Shown: positions 7,053-13,863 of the stretch, piece by piece | Position numbering within the stretch: the first letter of the stretch is position 1 | Layout of the letters: each line of letters starts with the position of its first letter | From: Flavobacteriales bacterium | Lineage (GTDB): Bacteria > Bacteroidota > Bacteroidia > Flavobacteriales_D > Parvicellaceae | DNA length: 13,863 bases | Direction of reading: 5' to 3' | NCBI GenBank assembly: GCA_027047735.1 | Contig: JALTUD010000549.1 | Span: 1-13,863 of the forward strand | Made by a program: the position numbers and the translations under genes | Notes under the pieces: model-generated | The model's database searches: none | Told to the model about the DNA's origin: nothing | Seen by the model: the letters and a program-made list of their open reading frames with translations, nothing else

Positions 7053-8153
7053 TTGAAAATACTAGACAAATACATCATTAAAAAATTCATCGGCACCTAT
7101 CTGTTTATGATTGTCGCCGTAATGAGTATTGCCATAGTTATTGACGTCAGTGAAAAGCTACGCGACTTTACCGACGAAAGCAATCACTTAACCTTTTCAG
7201 ACATCGCCTTTGGTTATTACCCCTATTTTTTCTTGCATTACGCTAACTTATTCAGTTCGCTTATTATCTTTTTATCGGTATTATTCTTCACCAGCTTTAT
7301 GGCTCAACGTAGCGAAATTATAGCCATACTAAGCAACGGTGTCAGCTTTTCACGCTTTATGCGTCCTTATATGATTACATCAACATTTCTTTTGCTTATC
7401 GCTTTACTGATGAATCACTTTATAGTTCCGCATTCCAATAAAAAAAGACTGGAATTTGAAAGCAAATACATAACCCTAGTAGAAGGAAATTTTGAAGACG
7501 TAACCGTTGGTATCGACTCCAATACAATCGTCCGTTTTAACCGAATCAACACAAGACACAACACCGTTGACAGACTTTGGGTAGAAAAATGGAGAACCAA
7601 TAAAAAAGGCATAAAAGAACTCTACTCCGATATGCAAGTCAACACGGCAAACGGCGACAGTATTAAACACAATTGGGAACTGAAACTGGGATTTATCCGT
7701 CTTATCACAGACACGGGAGAAGTCATAAAAAAATTCGACTACATTGAAGATACATTGCTTAACTTTAACACCAAAGATTTAGCACAACGCAACAATATTA
7801 TGGAAGCAATGACAACTCCCGAATTAATAAAGTTCAGAGACAGAGAAAAAGAAAAAGGATCTTCTATGCTAACCAACATAGAAATTGTGCTCTACGAAAG
7901 AACAGCATACCCTTTTGCCACCTATATATTAACCGTAATTGGCGTAGCCGTTTCTTCCCGAAAATCCAGAGAAGGAGTTGGCAAAAACTTAATCATCGGA
8001 CTCATTGCCAGTGTAACGTATATCTTTTTTATGAAAATGACCACTGTTGCCTCAACTAACGTTGGATTAGCTCCTTACATAGCCGTATGGGTGCCTAACA
8101 TTATTTTTTCTTTTGTCGCTCTATTCCTTTATATAAAAAGAATTCGCGAATAA
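7053..8153 (+). CDS. LptF/LptG family (YjgP/YjgQ) lipopolysaccharide transport permease
   Basis: A 366-residue inner-membrane subunit of the type that, with LptB ATPase, extracts LPS from the inner membrane and passes it to the Lpt bridge. It has the family layout: three membrane helices (about 13-31, 55-81, 105-125), a periplasmic beta-jellyroll region (about 130-265), then three more helices (about 283-300, 313-335, 340-361). The cytoplasmic coupling stretch AQRSEIIAILSNGVSFSRFM (84-103) matches the loop that contacts LptB. The start is TTG. An in-frame TAA at 7029 and the lack of any ATG or GTG after it leave TTG as the only plausible start, and it gives the expected MKILDKYIIKKFIGTYLF opening. 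Bacteroidota genomes often carry two such paralogues, so whether this is LptF or LptG is open. It lies downstream of tgt but is separated from it by repeat element C. Confidence 0.93.
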   Translation: MKILDKYIIKKFIGTYLFMIVAVMSIAIVIDVSEKLRDFTDESNHLTFSDIAFGYYPYFFLHYANLFSSLIIFLSVLFFTSFMAQRSEIIAILSNGVSFSRFMRPYMITSTFLLLIALLMNHFIVPHSNKKRLEFESKYITLVEGNFEDVTVGIDSNTIVRFNRINTRHNTVDRLWVEKWRTNKKGIKELYSDMQVNTANGDSIKHNWELKLGFIRLITDTGEVIKKFDYIEDTLLNFNTKDLAQRNNIMEAMTTPELIKFRDREKEKGSSMLTNIEIVLYERTAYPFATYILTVIGVAVSSRKSREGVGKNLIIGLIASVTYIFFMKMTTVASTNVGLAPYIAVWVPNIIFSFVALFLYIKRIRE

Positions 8154-8213
8154 GGCAACCCTCAACAAAAAAGACCCGTTATCCCCATACAAAAGACTTA
8201 ATTTTAGAAAAAA

Positions 8214-11200
8214 ATGAAGCAATTACTTTTATTCATATCCTTATCAACTCTCCTTACCTCCTATAGTTTAGGTCAAGTTTTCTCAATCGCTGATGGAAAT
8301 ATTTCTTCTTGCAACGGTGTAATACACGACACAGGTGGTGCAGGTGGTGCAGGATATTCAAACAATGAATCTTTTACACTAACAGTTTGTTCTAACGACC
8401 CCAACAAACAACTTGTATTAGATATTCAAAACCTTATTTTAGACCCAACAGTAGGAGCTGGTGGTCCCGGAGCCGTTGACAATATTCAAGTTTACGATGG
8501 AAATACTGCTACGGGAACCCCTGTTTACACAGCCCAAGGGACTACCGTTAACGGATATCTAATTACTCCTTCTCCAAGCAACACATCAGGATGTCTTACC
8601 ATAGTTTTCAACTCCAATGAAGTAGGCACAGGTAGCTTCACACTGTCCGCTGTTTGTGAATTCCCTTGTGTTCCTCCAACTGCCGTTGCTACTTCTAACC
8701 CAAGCACTATCGCTAGAATTTGTAAAGGAGATGTCGTTACATTTGACGGGAGCGGATCTACTGCCCAAGCAGGATTTAATATTGATAAGTACTATTGGGA
8801 TTACGACGATGGAAATCCTGAAGATAGTGTTAGTGGAGCAACTACAACTTATCAATTTAACAACGAAGGAGCTTACAGAGTACGATTACGAGTAAAAGAT
8901 GATAACCCCGATACCAGATGTTTTAATACCAATGCTGTAGAAATGGTAGTACTAGTTGCTCCGGATCCAATTTTTCAACCCTTGGAAGTAGAAGGACCTA
9001 TTTGCCTTGGCGAATCAGCTACACTAACGGCTCACCCCGACCAATATGCTCAAACGTGGACAGGAGCTCCTTACGCGAATTTGGGTGGGCCTCAATTTAT
9101 TCCCGATCAAGTTGGTTCTTGCTTTAACTCTACCATTACCTATGGTGTTTTTTCACCGGGACAACAACTGACAAACATTAACGATTTGTTAGGTATAACG
9201 GTTAACATGGAACACTCATATATGGGAGATTTACAAATCAGTATTATTTGCCCTACCGGACAAAGTGTTATGCTTCACAATCAAGGAGGAGGAGGTACTT
9301 ATTTAGGTATTCCTGTAGATAATGATTTTGATAATAGCCCCGGTACGGGATGGGATTATACATGGAGTCCAACCGCAACAAATGGTACTTGGGTTGACAA
9401 TTCAAATAATGTTTCAACTCTTCCTTCCGGTACTTATGAAAGCCTAAACCCATTATCCGGTTTAGTAGGATGCGACTTGAACGGAACATGGCAAATACAA
9501 GTATGTGATTTATTAGGTTCGGATAACGGTTTTATTTTTAACTGGGGGATAGATTTTGACCCTTCTCTTTTTCCGGGCGTAGGAGCTTTCACACCTGTCA
9601 TAGGTTTACAATCAGACTCTTCAACTTGGACAGCAACTGCTGACGGTACAATTTCTCCGAATGGAGATGTACTAACCGTAACACCTACGACAACGGGAAA
9701 CCATACCTACACTTATACGGTAACCGATAATCATGGGTGTACCAATGACACTACGGTTACTGTAACGGTTACCCCCAACCCTGTTGTTAGTATTACAGGA
9801 GGACCTAATGCTGTAGCTTGTGCAAATGCTGATTTTCAATTAAACGCAAGCGTTTCACCTAATCCGGGTGCAGTCGTTTACAATTGGACTCCTGCAACCG
9901 ATTTAAGCGACCCTAATATTTCCAATCCTGTTGCAACGGTTTCAGGAACTGTTACTTATGAAGTAAAAGCATACAAAACTGGACATCCGCTTTGCTATAC
10001 GACTGACCAAATAACTTTGACTGTTACTCCACCACCTCCGGCAGGACAAGATGTGAGTGCACAATATTGTAAAACCGATCCTGCCGTAGATATGTTTACC
10101 TTATTAAACGGCTCTACTCCGGGAGGAACATGGATAGATGCAGGAACAGGAAATGTAGCTCCACAAGTGTTTAATCCCGCCATGCAAGATTCTACTACCT
10201 TTGTTTATGAAGTTATAGATGCAAATGGTTGTAGAGATACAGCAGTCGTGGTTATGGATGTGGCTAAACCTTTTGTTCTCCATCGCTCAAATGACACCAC
10301 GATTTGTCAAAACGGAACTGCTGTTCTTGGCGTAAATCCAACAGGTGGCTTTGGTGCTCCTTTTATCGAAACTTGGACACAAGGATTAACCGGAAACGGA
10401 CCTCATTCCGTTACTCCAACTGCTGACCAATGCTACGATGTCTTTGTAACCGATCAGCATGGATGTACTTCCCAAACTGAAACTATTTGTGTGAATCTTA
10501 GACCACCATTAACCGTTACAACAAGTGGTGATGCAACAATCTGCTTAAACACAAGTACGCTATTACAAACCACCAATGTAAGCGGTGGAAATGATGGACA
10601 CTACAGTTACGAATGGAAAGAAGGGAATAATGTTTTAGCTACCATTAACCAAGTAAACGTTTCTCCTACCACGCCCACTCAATACTGTGTAACCGTTTCT
10701 GATAACTGCGAAACAACGCCTGTAACGGAATGCGTTAATGTAGATTTATTTCCTCAACCTACAGCTCAATTCACTGCTGATAAAGTTGACGGTTGTTACC
10801 CAATTCAAGTTACATTCACGAATGATACTGACCCCACTTTAGTTTCCTCTGCTCTTTGGGTATTCGGAAATGGTACAACTAGTACGCAATTGAATAATGT
10901 AACAACAATTTACGGTGCTCCAATCTGTTATGATGTTCAACTTACAGTAACATCACCTGACGGATGTGTTGATGACACGATTATGGCTAATTACATTTGT
11001 CCTTTTGATTATCCTGAAGCCGATTTCAATATCGACCCTAACCCAACCACCTTTTTTCATACAAATATTGAAGTAACCGATTTATCCTCTAGTGATGTTG
11101 TTTCCTACGATTGGGATTTCGGAACAACGGCTAACCCGCCAACTTCGACTGATCAAAATAATCTAGTTCGGTTTCCTAGTGAAACAATTGGGCAATATCC

Positions 11201-11558
11201 AATATTTCTAACGGTAACAAATGCCGATGGATGTCAAGACACTTTGACAAAGGTGTTGATTGTGAATAGTGTGTTTACATTATACGTGCCTAATGCTTTT
11301 TCGCCTAATGATGATGGAGAAAACGATACGTTCTTTATAAAAGGTGAATCGATTTCGGCTGACGGATTTAACCTGAAAATATTCGATAGAGATGGTCATA
11401 TTGTTTTTGAAACAACAGATAAAAACGCTGTATGGAATGGGACTTCTAAAAACGGTACTCCTCTAAAACAAGGAGCGTATATATGGAAAATAGAAGCCAA
11501 GGATATTTATTCTAACGATGTTAGAAAATCAATCGGGCATGTTTCTATTATTCGCTAA
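8214..11558 (+). CDS. Secreted multidomain PKD protein with T9SS type-B C-terminal sorting domain
   Basis: A 1114-residue cell-surface or secreted protein. Domains in order: signal peptide (MKQLLLFISLSTLLTSYSLG, cleavage near 21); a CUB-like beta region (about 30-150, with paired cysteines and VYDGNTATG); PKD domain (about 155-250, YYWDYDDGN); a proprotein-convertase P-domain-like region (about 300-450, MEHSYMGDLQISIICPTG and LNGTWQIQVCD); several Ig/PKD-like repeats, many with paired cysteines (about 465-843, with ADQCYDVFVTD and TTPTQYCVTVSD); two further PKD domains (about 849-925 and 934-1019, YDWDFG); and a C-terminal domain (about 1020-1114) beginning YVPNAFSPNDDGENDTF and ending in KSIGHVSIIR. 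That last domain is the gliding-motility-associated type-B T9SS signal. No protease or glycosidase catalytic domain is visible, so an adhesin or surface role is more likely. It begins 60 bp after the permease stop with an A-rich start region (AGAAAAAA then ATG) and ends 14 bp before aroA. Confidence 0.92.
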   Translation: MKQLLLFISLSTLLTSYSLGQVFSIADGNISSCNGVIHDTGGAGGAGYSNNESFTLTVCSNDPNKQLVLDIQNLILDPTVGAGGPGAVDNIQVYDGNTATGTPVYTAQGTTVNGYLITPSPSNTSGCLTIVFNSNEVGTGSFTLSAVCEFPCVPPTAVATSNPSTIARICKGDVVTFDGSGSTAQAGFNIDKYYWDYDDGNPEDSVSGATTTYQFNNEGAYRVRLRVKDDNPDTRCFNTNAVEMVVLVAPDPIFQPLEVEGPICLGESATLTAHPDQYAQTWTGAPYANLGGPQFIPDQVGSCFNSTITYGVFSPGQQLTNINDLLGITVNMEHSYMGDLQISIICPTGQSVMLHNQGGGGTYLGIPVDNDFDNSPGTGWDYTWSPTATNGTWVDNSNNVSTLPSGTYESLNPLSGLVGCDLNGTWQIQVCDLLGSDNGFIFNWGIDFDPSLFPGVGAFTPVIGLQSDSSTWTATADGTISPNGDVLTVTPTTTGNHTYTYTVTDNHGCTNDTTVTVTVTPNPVVSITGGPNAVACANADFQLNASVSPNPGAVVYNWTPATDLSDPNISNPVATVSGTVTYEVKAYKTGHPLCYTTDQITLTVTPPPPAGQDVSAQYCKTDPAVDMFTLLNGSTPGGTWIDAGTGNVAPQVFNPAMQDSTTFVYEVIDANGCRDTAVVVMDVAKPFVLHRSNDTTICQNGTAVLGVNPTGGFGAPFIETWTQGLTGNGPHSVTPTADQCYDVFVTDQHGCTSQTETICVNLRPPLTVTTSGDATICLNTSTLLQTTNVSGGNDGHYSYEWKEGNNVLATINQVNVSPTTPTQYCVTVSDNCETTPVTECVNVDLFPQPTAQFTADKVDGCYPIQVTFTNDTDPTLVSSALWVFGNGTTSTQLNNVTTIYGAPICYDVQLTVTSPDGCVDDTIMANYICPFDYPEADFNIDPNPTTFFHTNIEVTDLSSSDVVSYDWDFGTTANPPTSTDQNNLVRFPSETIGQYPIFLTVTNADGCQDTLTKVLIVNSVFTLYVPNAFSPNDDGENDTFFIKGESISADGFNLKIFDRDGHIVFETTDKNAVWNGTSKNGTPLKQGAYIWKIEAKDIYSNDVRKSIGHVSIIR

Positions 11559-11572
11559 GCACAATTTTTGTT

Positions 11573-12802
11573 TTGATAGCAGGAAAAACCATAACCGAGA
11601 TTCTTCTTCCTAGTTCTAAGAGCGAGAGTAATCGTTGTTTAATCATTCAAGCGTTAAGTTCTGAAAAGATTTTTATTAAAAACCTAAGTAACGCTGAAGA
11701 TACAAATATTTTAAAATCTATCTTAGATGATTTTAAAACAAATAACAAAGATACATTCGCTTATAACGTTGGTCATGCGGGAACAGCTATGCGTTTTCTT
11801 ACCGCGTTTTTTAGCAATCAAGAGGGTATTATCGTGCATTTAACCGGTTCTAATCGAATGAAAGAGCGACCGATTAGCCCCTTAGTTAAGGCTTTAAAAT
11901 CTATTGGTGCAGATATTTCCTATCAAGAAAAAGAGGGGTTTCCGCCATTATTAATCAAGGGTAAAAATCTAACGGGAAACGAACTGGTGATTGACGCTTC
12001 CATAAGTTCACAATATATTTCTGCTTTATTGTTAATTGCACCAAAATTAACAGATGGATTAACTATTCACACGAAAAACAAAATGGTTTCTACCCCTTAT
12101 ATTGAAATGACACTGAAATTGCTTGAACAAACCGGAATGAAAATCATTCGTAATGAAAATCATTTTGCTGTTTCTCCCCAAAAACCACAAAAAACTACGT
12201 TTAAAATAGAGGCAGATTGGTCATCTGCTTCTTATTGGTATGAGTATTTAGCATTATCACCCAATACGAATCTTAGTATAAGACTAAAAGGATTAAAACA
12301 AGACAGTTTACAAGGCGACTCCATACTACCTAAACTATATGAGATTTTTGGAATAAAAACTACGTTTTTTAAAGATGATATAATCATTGAAAAAACACAA
12401 AACGTTCCCCAACAATCATTTATTGAAATGAACTTGGAAAACACTCCGGATTTGGCACAAACAATAATTTGCACCGGTGCCGGATTAAATTTAGAAATGA
12501 AAATAAACGGTCTTTCCACTTTAGTCGTTAAAGAAACGAATCGTTTAGAGGCATTAAAACAAGAGCTCTTAAAATTTGGTGTTATTTCCAAAATAATAGA
12601 CAACGAAACTTTTATTCTATCTAAAGGAAACAATATCAAAAAACCTAAAAATAATATAGCTACTTACAACGACCATAGAATGGCGATGGCTTTTGCTCCT
12701 TTGCAAAATGTTGTTGGAACTTTTACTATTGAAAATCCTGAAGTAGTTAAAAAATCGTATCCTAACTACTGGGAAGAGTTTAGAAAGTTAAATTACTGTT
12801 AG
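11573..12802 (+). CDS. aroA: 3-phosphoshikimate 1-carboxyvinyltransferase (EPSP synthase)
   Basis: AroA joins shikimate-3-phosphate and phosphoenolpyruvate to form EPSP in the cytoplasmic aromatic amino acid pathway. Visible signatures: LLPSSKSESNRCLIIQAL with K16 and R21 (substrate binding); VGHAGTAMRFLTA (66-78, the NAGTxxR region, with His in place of the usual Asn); SNRMKERPISPL (93-104); SSQYISALLL (145-154); PDLAQ with D293, the likely catalytic Asp; KETNRLEAL (320-328); and NDHRMAMAFAPL (366-377). The length of about 409 is normal. The start is uncertain. The TTG at 11573 gives a slightly short N-terminus. The frame stays open upstream into the end of the PKD gene without an ATG, and an ATT at 11564 would add the expected first strand. 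It lies 14 bp after the PKD gene, so the two may share a transcript although the functions are unrelated. Repeat element D begins 41 bp after its stop. Confidence 0.95.
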   Translation: MIAGKTITEILLPSSKSESNRCLIIQALSSEKIFIKNLSNAEDTNILKSILDDFKTNNKDTFAYNVGHAGTAMRFLTAFFSNQEGIIVHLTGSNRMKERPISPLVKALKSIGADISYQEKEGFPPLLIKGKNLTGNELVIDASISSQYISALLLIAPKLTDGLTIHTKNKMVSTPYIEMTLKLLEQTGMKIIRNENHFAVSPQKPQKTTFKIEADWSSASYWYEYLALSPNTNLSIRLKGLKQDSLQGDSILPKLYEIFGIKTTFFKDDIIIEKTQNVPQQSFIEMNLENTPDLAQTIICTGAGLNLEMKINGLSTLVVKETNRLEALKQELLKFGVISKIIDNETFILSKGNNIKKPKNNIATYNDHRMAMAFAPLQNVVGTFTIENPEVVKKSYPNYWEEFRKLNYC

Positions 12803-12843
12803 TAACTGTACTCTCATTCATTATATTTTCGATTATTTTCTAA

Positions 12844-13310
12844 CGCGTTAGGGATCGTATCCCTAACACGAAATGAAAGTAAGCACATAAAGCGGTTTTG
12901 TCGCTCTCATACTTAGTAGAGGTTAATTACAGCTTGTTTATAAGTTAAAAATTAGTTCTTTTCATTTCACTCGTCGTTATTTTTGCGAACCATAGCTACG
13001 GCTATGCTTCTTAAAAATGCCTAGATTGAAAAGAAAATAAGCTAATTTCACTTTTATATCCAAACTGTAAATAACCTCTTTATATTTTATTTCCATAGCT
13101 GGGGCTATGCAAAGAAAATATTCGTCGTCTGAGAACTACAAACTCCACTTTCTTGCACTTATTTCATTCCGCGTTAGGGATAGGAACGGCATCCTTTTGC
13201 CCTCCCTCCTTTCGGAGGGCAAAAGATATAGTGGATAGCCCGACCATTACGGCGTTATAAAGTAGTGTAGTAAAGCGAAACTACTTTTTTATGCCGTAAT
13301 GGGAACGCCC
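12844..13310 (-). repeat. Repeat element D: long copy with enlarged tail
   Basis: Read on the minus strand: GGGCGTTCCC, hairpin 1 (13244-13253 with 13293-13302, CCATTACGGC/GCCGTAATGG, extended by an inner AGTAGT/ACTACT), GGTCGGGCTATC, hairpin 2 (13194-13225, CTTTTGCCCTCC...GGAGGGCAAAAG), then GCCGTTCCTATCCCTAACGC. The tail is about twice as long as in A and C. It contains two CATAGC-loop-GCTATG hairpins: 13094-13109 (loop CCCA on the minus strand, as in A and C) and 12993-13008 (loop CGTA). The tail ends pair as CCCTAACGCGGAATGAAA with TTTCATTTCGTGTTAGGG, and the element closes with GTTAGGGAT...ATCCCTAAC (12847-12867). It fills most of the 603-bp gap between aroA and porX, starts 41 bp after the aroA stop and runs opposite to that gene. 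The flanks (12803-12843 and 13311-13405) show nothing clear beyond a weak TACCTTTA box near 13376 that might serve porX. Confidence 0.86.
12919..13078. repeat. Imperfect long inverted repeat inside element D
   Basis: Two arms of about 47-51 bases (12919-12965 and 13028-13078) are imperfect reverse complements. The outer ends are GAGGTTAATTACAGCTTG and CAAACTGTAAATAACCTC, the inner ends TTAGTTCTTTTC and GAAAAGAAAATAAGCTAA. They flank the second CATAGC-type hairpin (12993-13008) and would fold into a long bulged stem with that hairpin near its tip. This segment is absent from elements A and C and accounts for most of the extra length of D. Confidence 0.7.
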
Positions 13311-13405
13311 AAAATATTCTACTCCTAGTCCATATCTTTTTAGTTATTTTAACAATAATCCATTCTTTTATTAGTTACCTTTATAACCAACATACACTAA
13401 ATACT

Positions 13406-13863
13406 ATGGCAAAAATTCTTTGGGCTGACGACGAGATTGATTTACTTAAACCGCATATTCTGTTCCTTGAGGGAAAGGGACACGAAATGACAACGGTTTG
13501 CAGTGGTAACGAAGCTATTGATAAAATTGATGAAGATTATTTTGATATTGTTTTTCTGGATGAAAATATGCCGGGACTAACGGGGCTTGAAACGTTGGAT
13601 AAGATTAAAAACAAACGTCCGGGCGTGCCTGTTGTGATGATTACCAAAAGTGAGGAAGAATCTATTATGGATGAGGCGATTGGCGGTCGTATTTCCGATT
13701 ATTTGATTAAGCCGGTCAATCCAAATCAGATTCTGTTGGCTATTAAGAAGAATTTGGAAGGGAAACGTTTGGTGAGTGAAAAAACAACGTCTAATTACCA
13801 ACAGGAATTTAGGCAGATTTCGATGGATTTGCAGAATCGTTTGGACGAAAATGAATGGATTGA
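13406..13863 (+). CDS. porX: PorX-type response regulator, T9SS regulator (partial, 5' part)
   Basis: The frame is open from the ATG at 13406 to the window edge (152 full codons). The protein starts MAKILWADDEIDLLKPHILF and is a CheY-like receiver. Acidic residues D8, D9 and E10 lie in the first loop. The phosphoacceptor Asp is in IVFLDENMPGLTGLE (about residue 52). The conserved Thr/Ser position is in MITKSEEES, and the Lys is in DYLIKPVNPNQILLAIKKNL. After it come LVSEKTTSNYQQEFRQISMD and a helical linker, which in PorX leads to a C-terminal PglZ (alkaline-phosphatase-like) domain that lies beyond this window. PorX with the kinase PorY controls T9SS genes and can act with an ECF sigma factor in P. 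gingivalis. LLKPHILFLE and the SEKTT region are close to PorX proteins I know. The absent PglZ domain is the main uncertainty. Repeat element D lies about 95 bp upstream. Confidence 0.9.
   Translation, partial: MAKILWADDEIDLLKPHILFLEGKGHEMTTVCSGNEAIDKIDEDYFDIVFLDENMPGLTGLETLDKIKNKRPGVPVVMITKSEEESIMDEAIGGRISDYLIKPVNPNQILLAIKKNLEGKRLVSEKTTSNYQQEFRQISMDLQNRLDENEWI

Noticed and set aside
8200..8207. TAATTTTA as a -7 box for the PKD gene
   Set aside because: It lies only a few bases before the ATG and lacks the final G, so it cannot serve as a normal promoter there.
8525..8855. Minus-strand open frames inside the PKD gene (and similar ones inside tgt, the permease gene, aroA and porX)
   Set aside because: These are antisense to well-supported genes and have no recognisable domains.
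395..13310. CRISPR array
   Set aside because: The repeats are long, kilobases apart, in both orientations and have no spacer pattern or cas genes.

Overview
The window looks like a chromosomal segment of a Bacteroidota bacterium, probably Flavobacteriales-like. The coding sequence is AT-rich and start regions are A-rich rather than Shine-Dalgarno-like. Three genes point to the type IX secretion system (T9SS), which is confined to this phylum: an N-terminal fragment resembling T9SS-linked C25/PorU2-type proteins (left edge, minus strand), a 1114-residue PKD protein ending in a type-B T9SS sorting domain, and the start of the T9SS regulator PorX (right edge). The rest is mostly housekeeping: rsmG, an ECF sigma factor, a family 2 glycosyltransferase, tgt, an LptF/LptG-family permease and aroA.

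Layout from left to right. 1-274 (-): start of a T9SS-type secreted protein. 395-704: repeat element A. 727-2238 (-): helical, TPR-like protein of unknown function. 2302-2772 (-): pseudogene of a DUF1016/YhcG-type nuclease. 2873-3014: short repeat element B. 5406-3022 (-): tight three-gene unit, glycosyltransferase then sigma factor then rsmG, with 6 and 12 bp gaps. A short divergent spacer (5407-5487) separates it from tgt (+). 6631-6940: repeat element C, lying between tgt and the permease gene, which starts at a TTG. 8214-11558 (+): PKD protein. 11573-12802 (+): aroA, apparently also without an ATG. 12844-13310: repeat element D, the longest copy. 13406 to the end (+): porX.

The most interesting content is non-coding. 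Four copies of one intergenic element family occur in under 14 kb, each with one end within about 45 bp of a stop codon. Each has a head of two hairpins. The arm sequences differ almost completely between copies while pairing is kept, and fixed linkers surround them (GGTCGGGCTATC and GCCGTT..TATCCCTAA). Three copies add a tail bounded by CCCTAAC/GTTAGGG repeats, carrying CATAGC-loop-GCTATG hairpins. Compensatory changes in the closing stem and in both hairpins argue that the folded form is selected or is needed for mobility. The arms are combined differently from copy to copy. No protein-coding gene is evident in any copy, so these are probably non-autonomous mobile or structured-RNA elements; the function is not known to me.

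All functional assignments come from reading motifs by eye. No database search was run.
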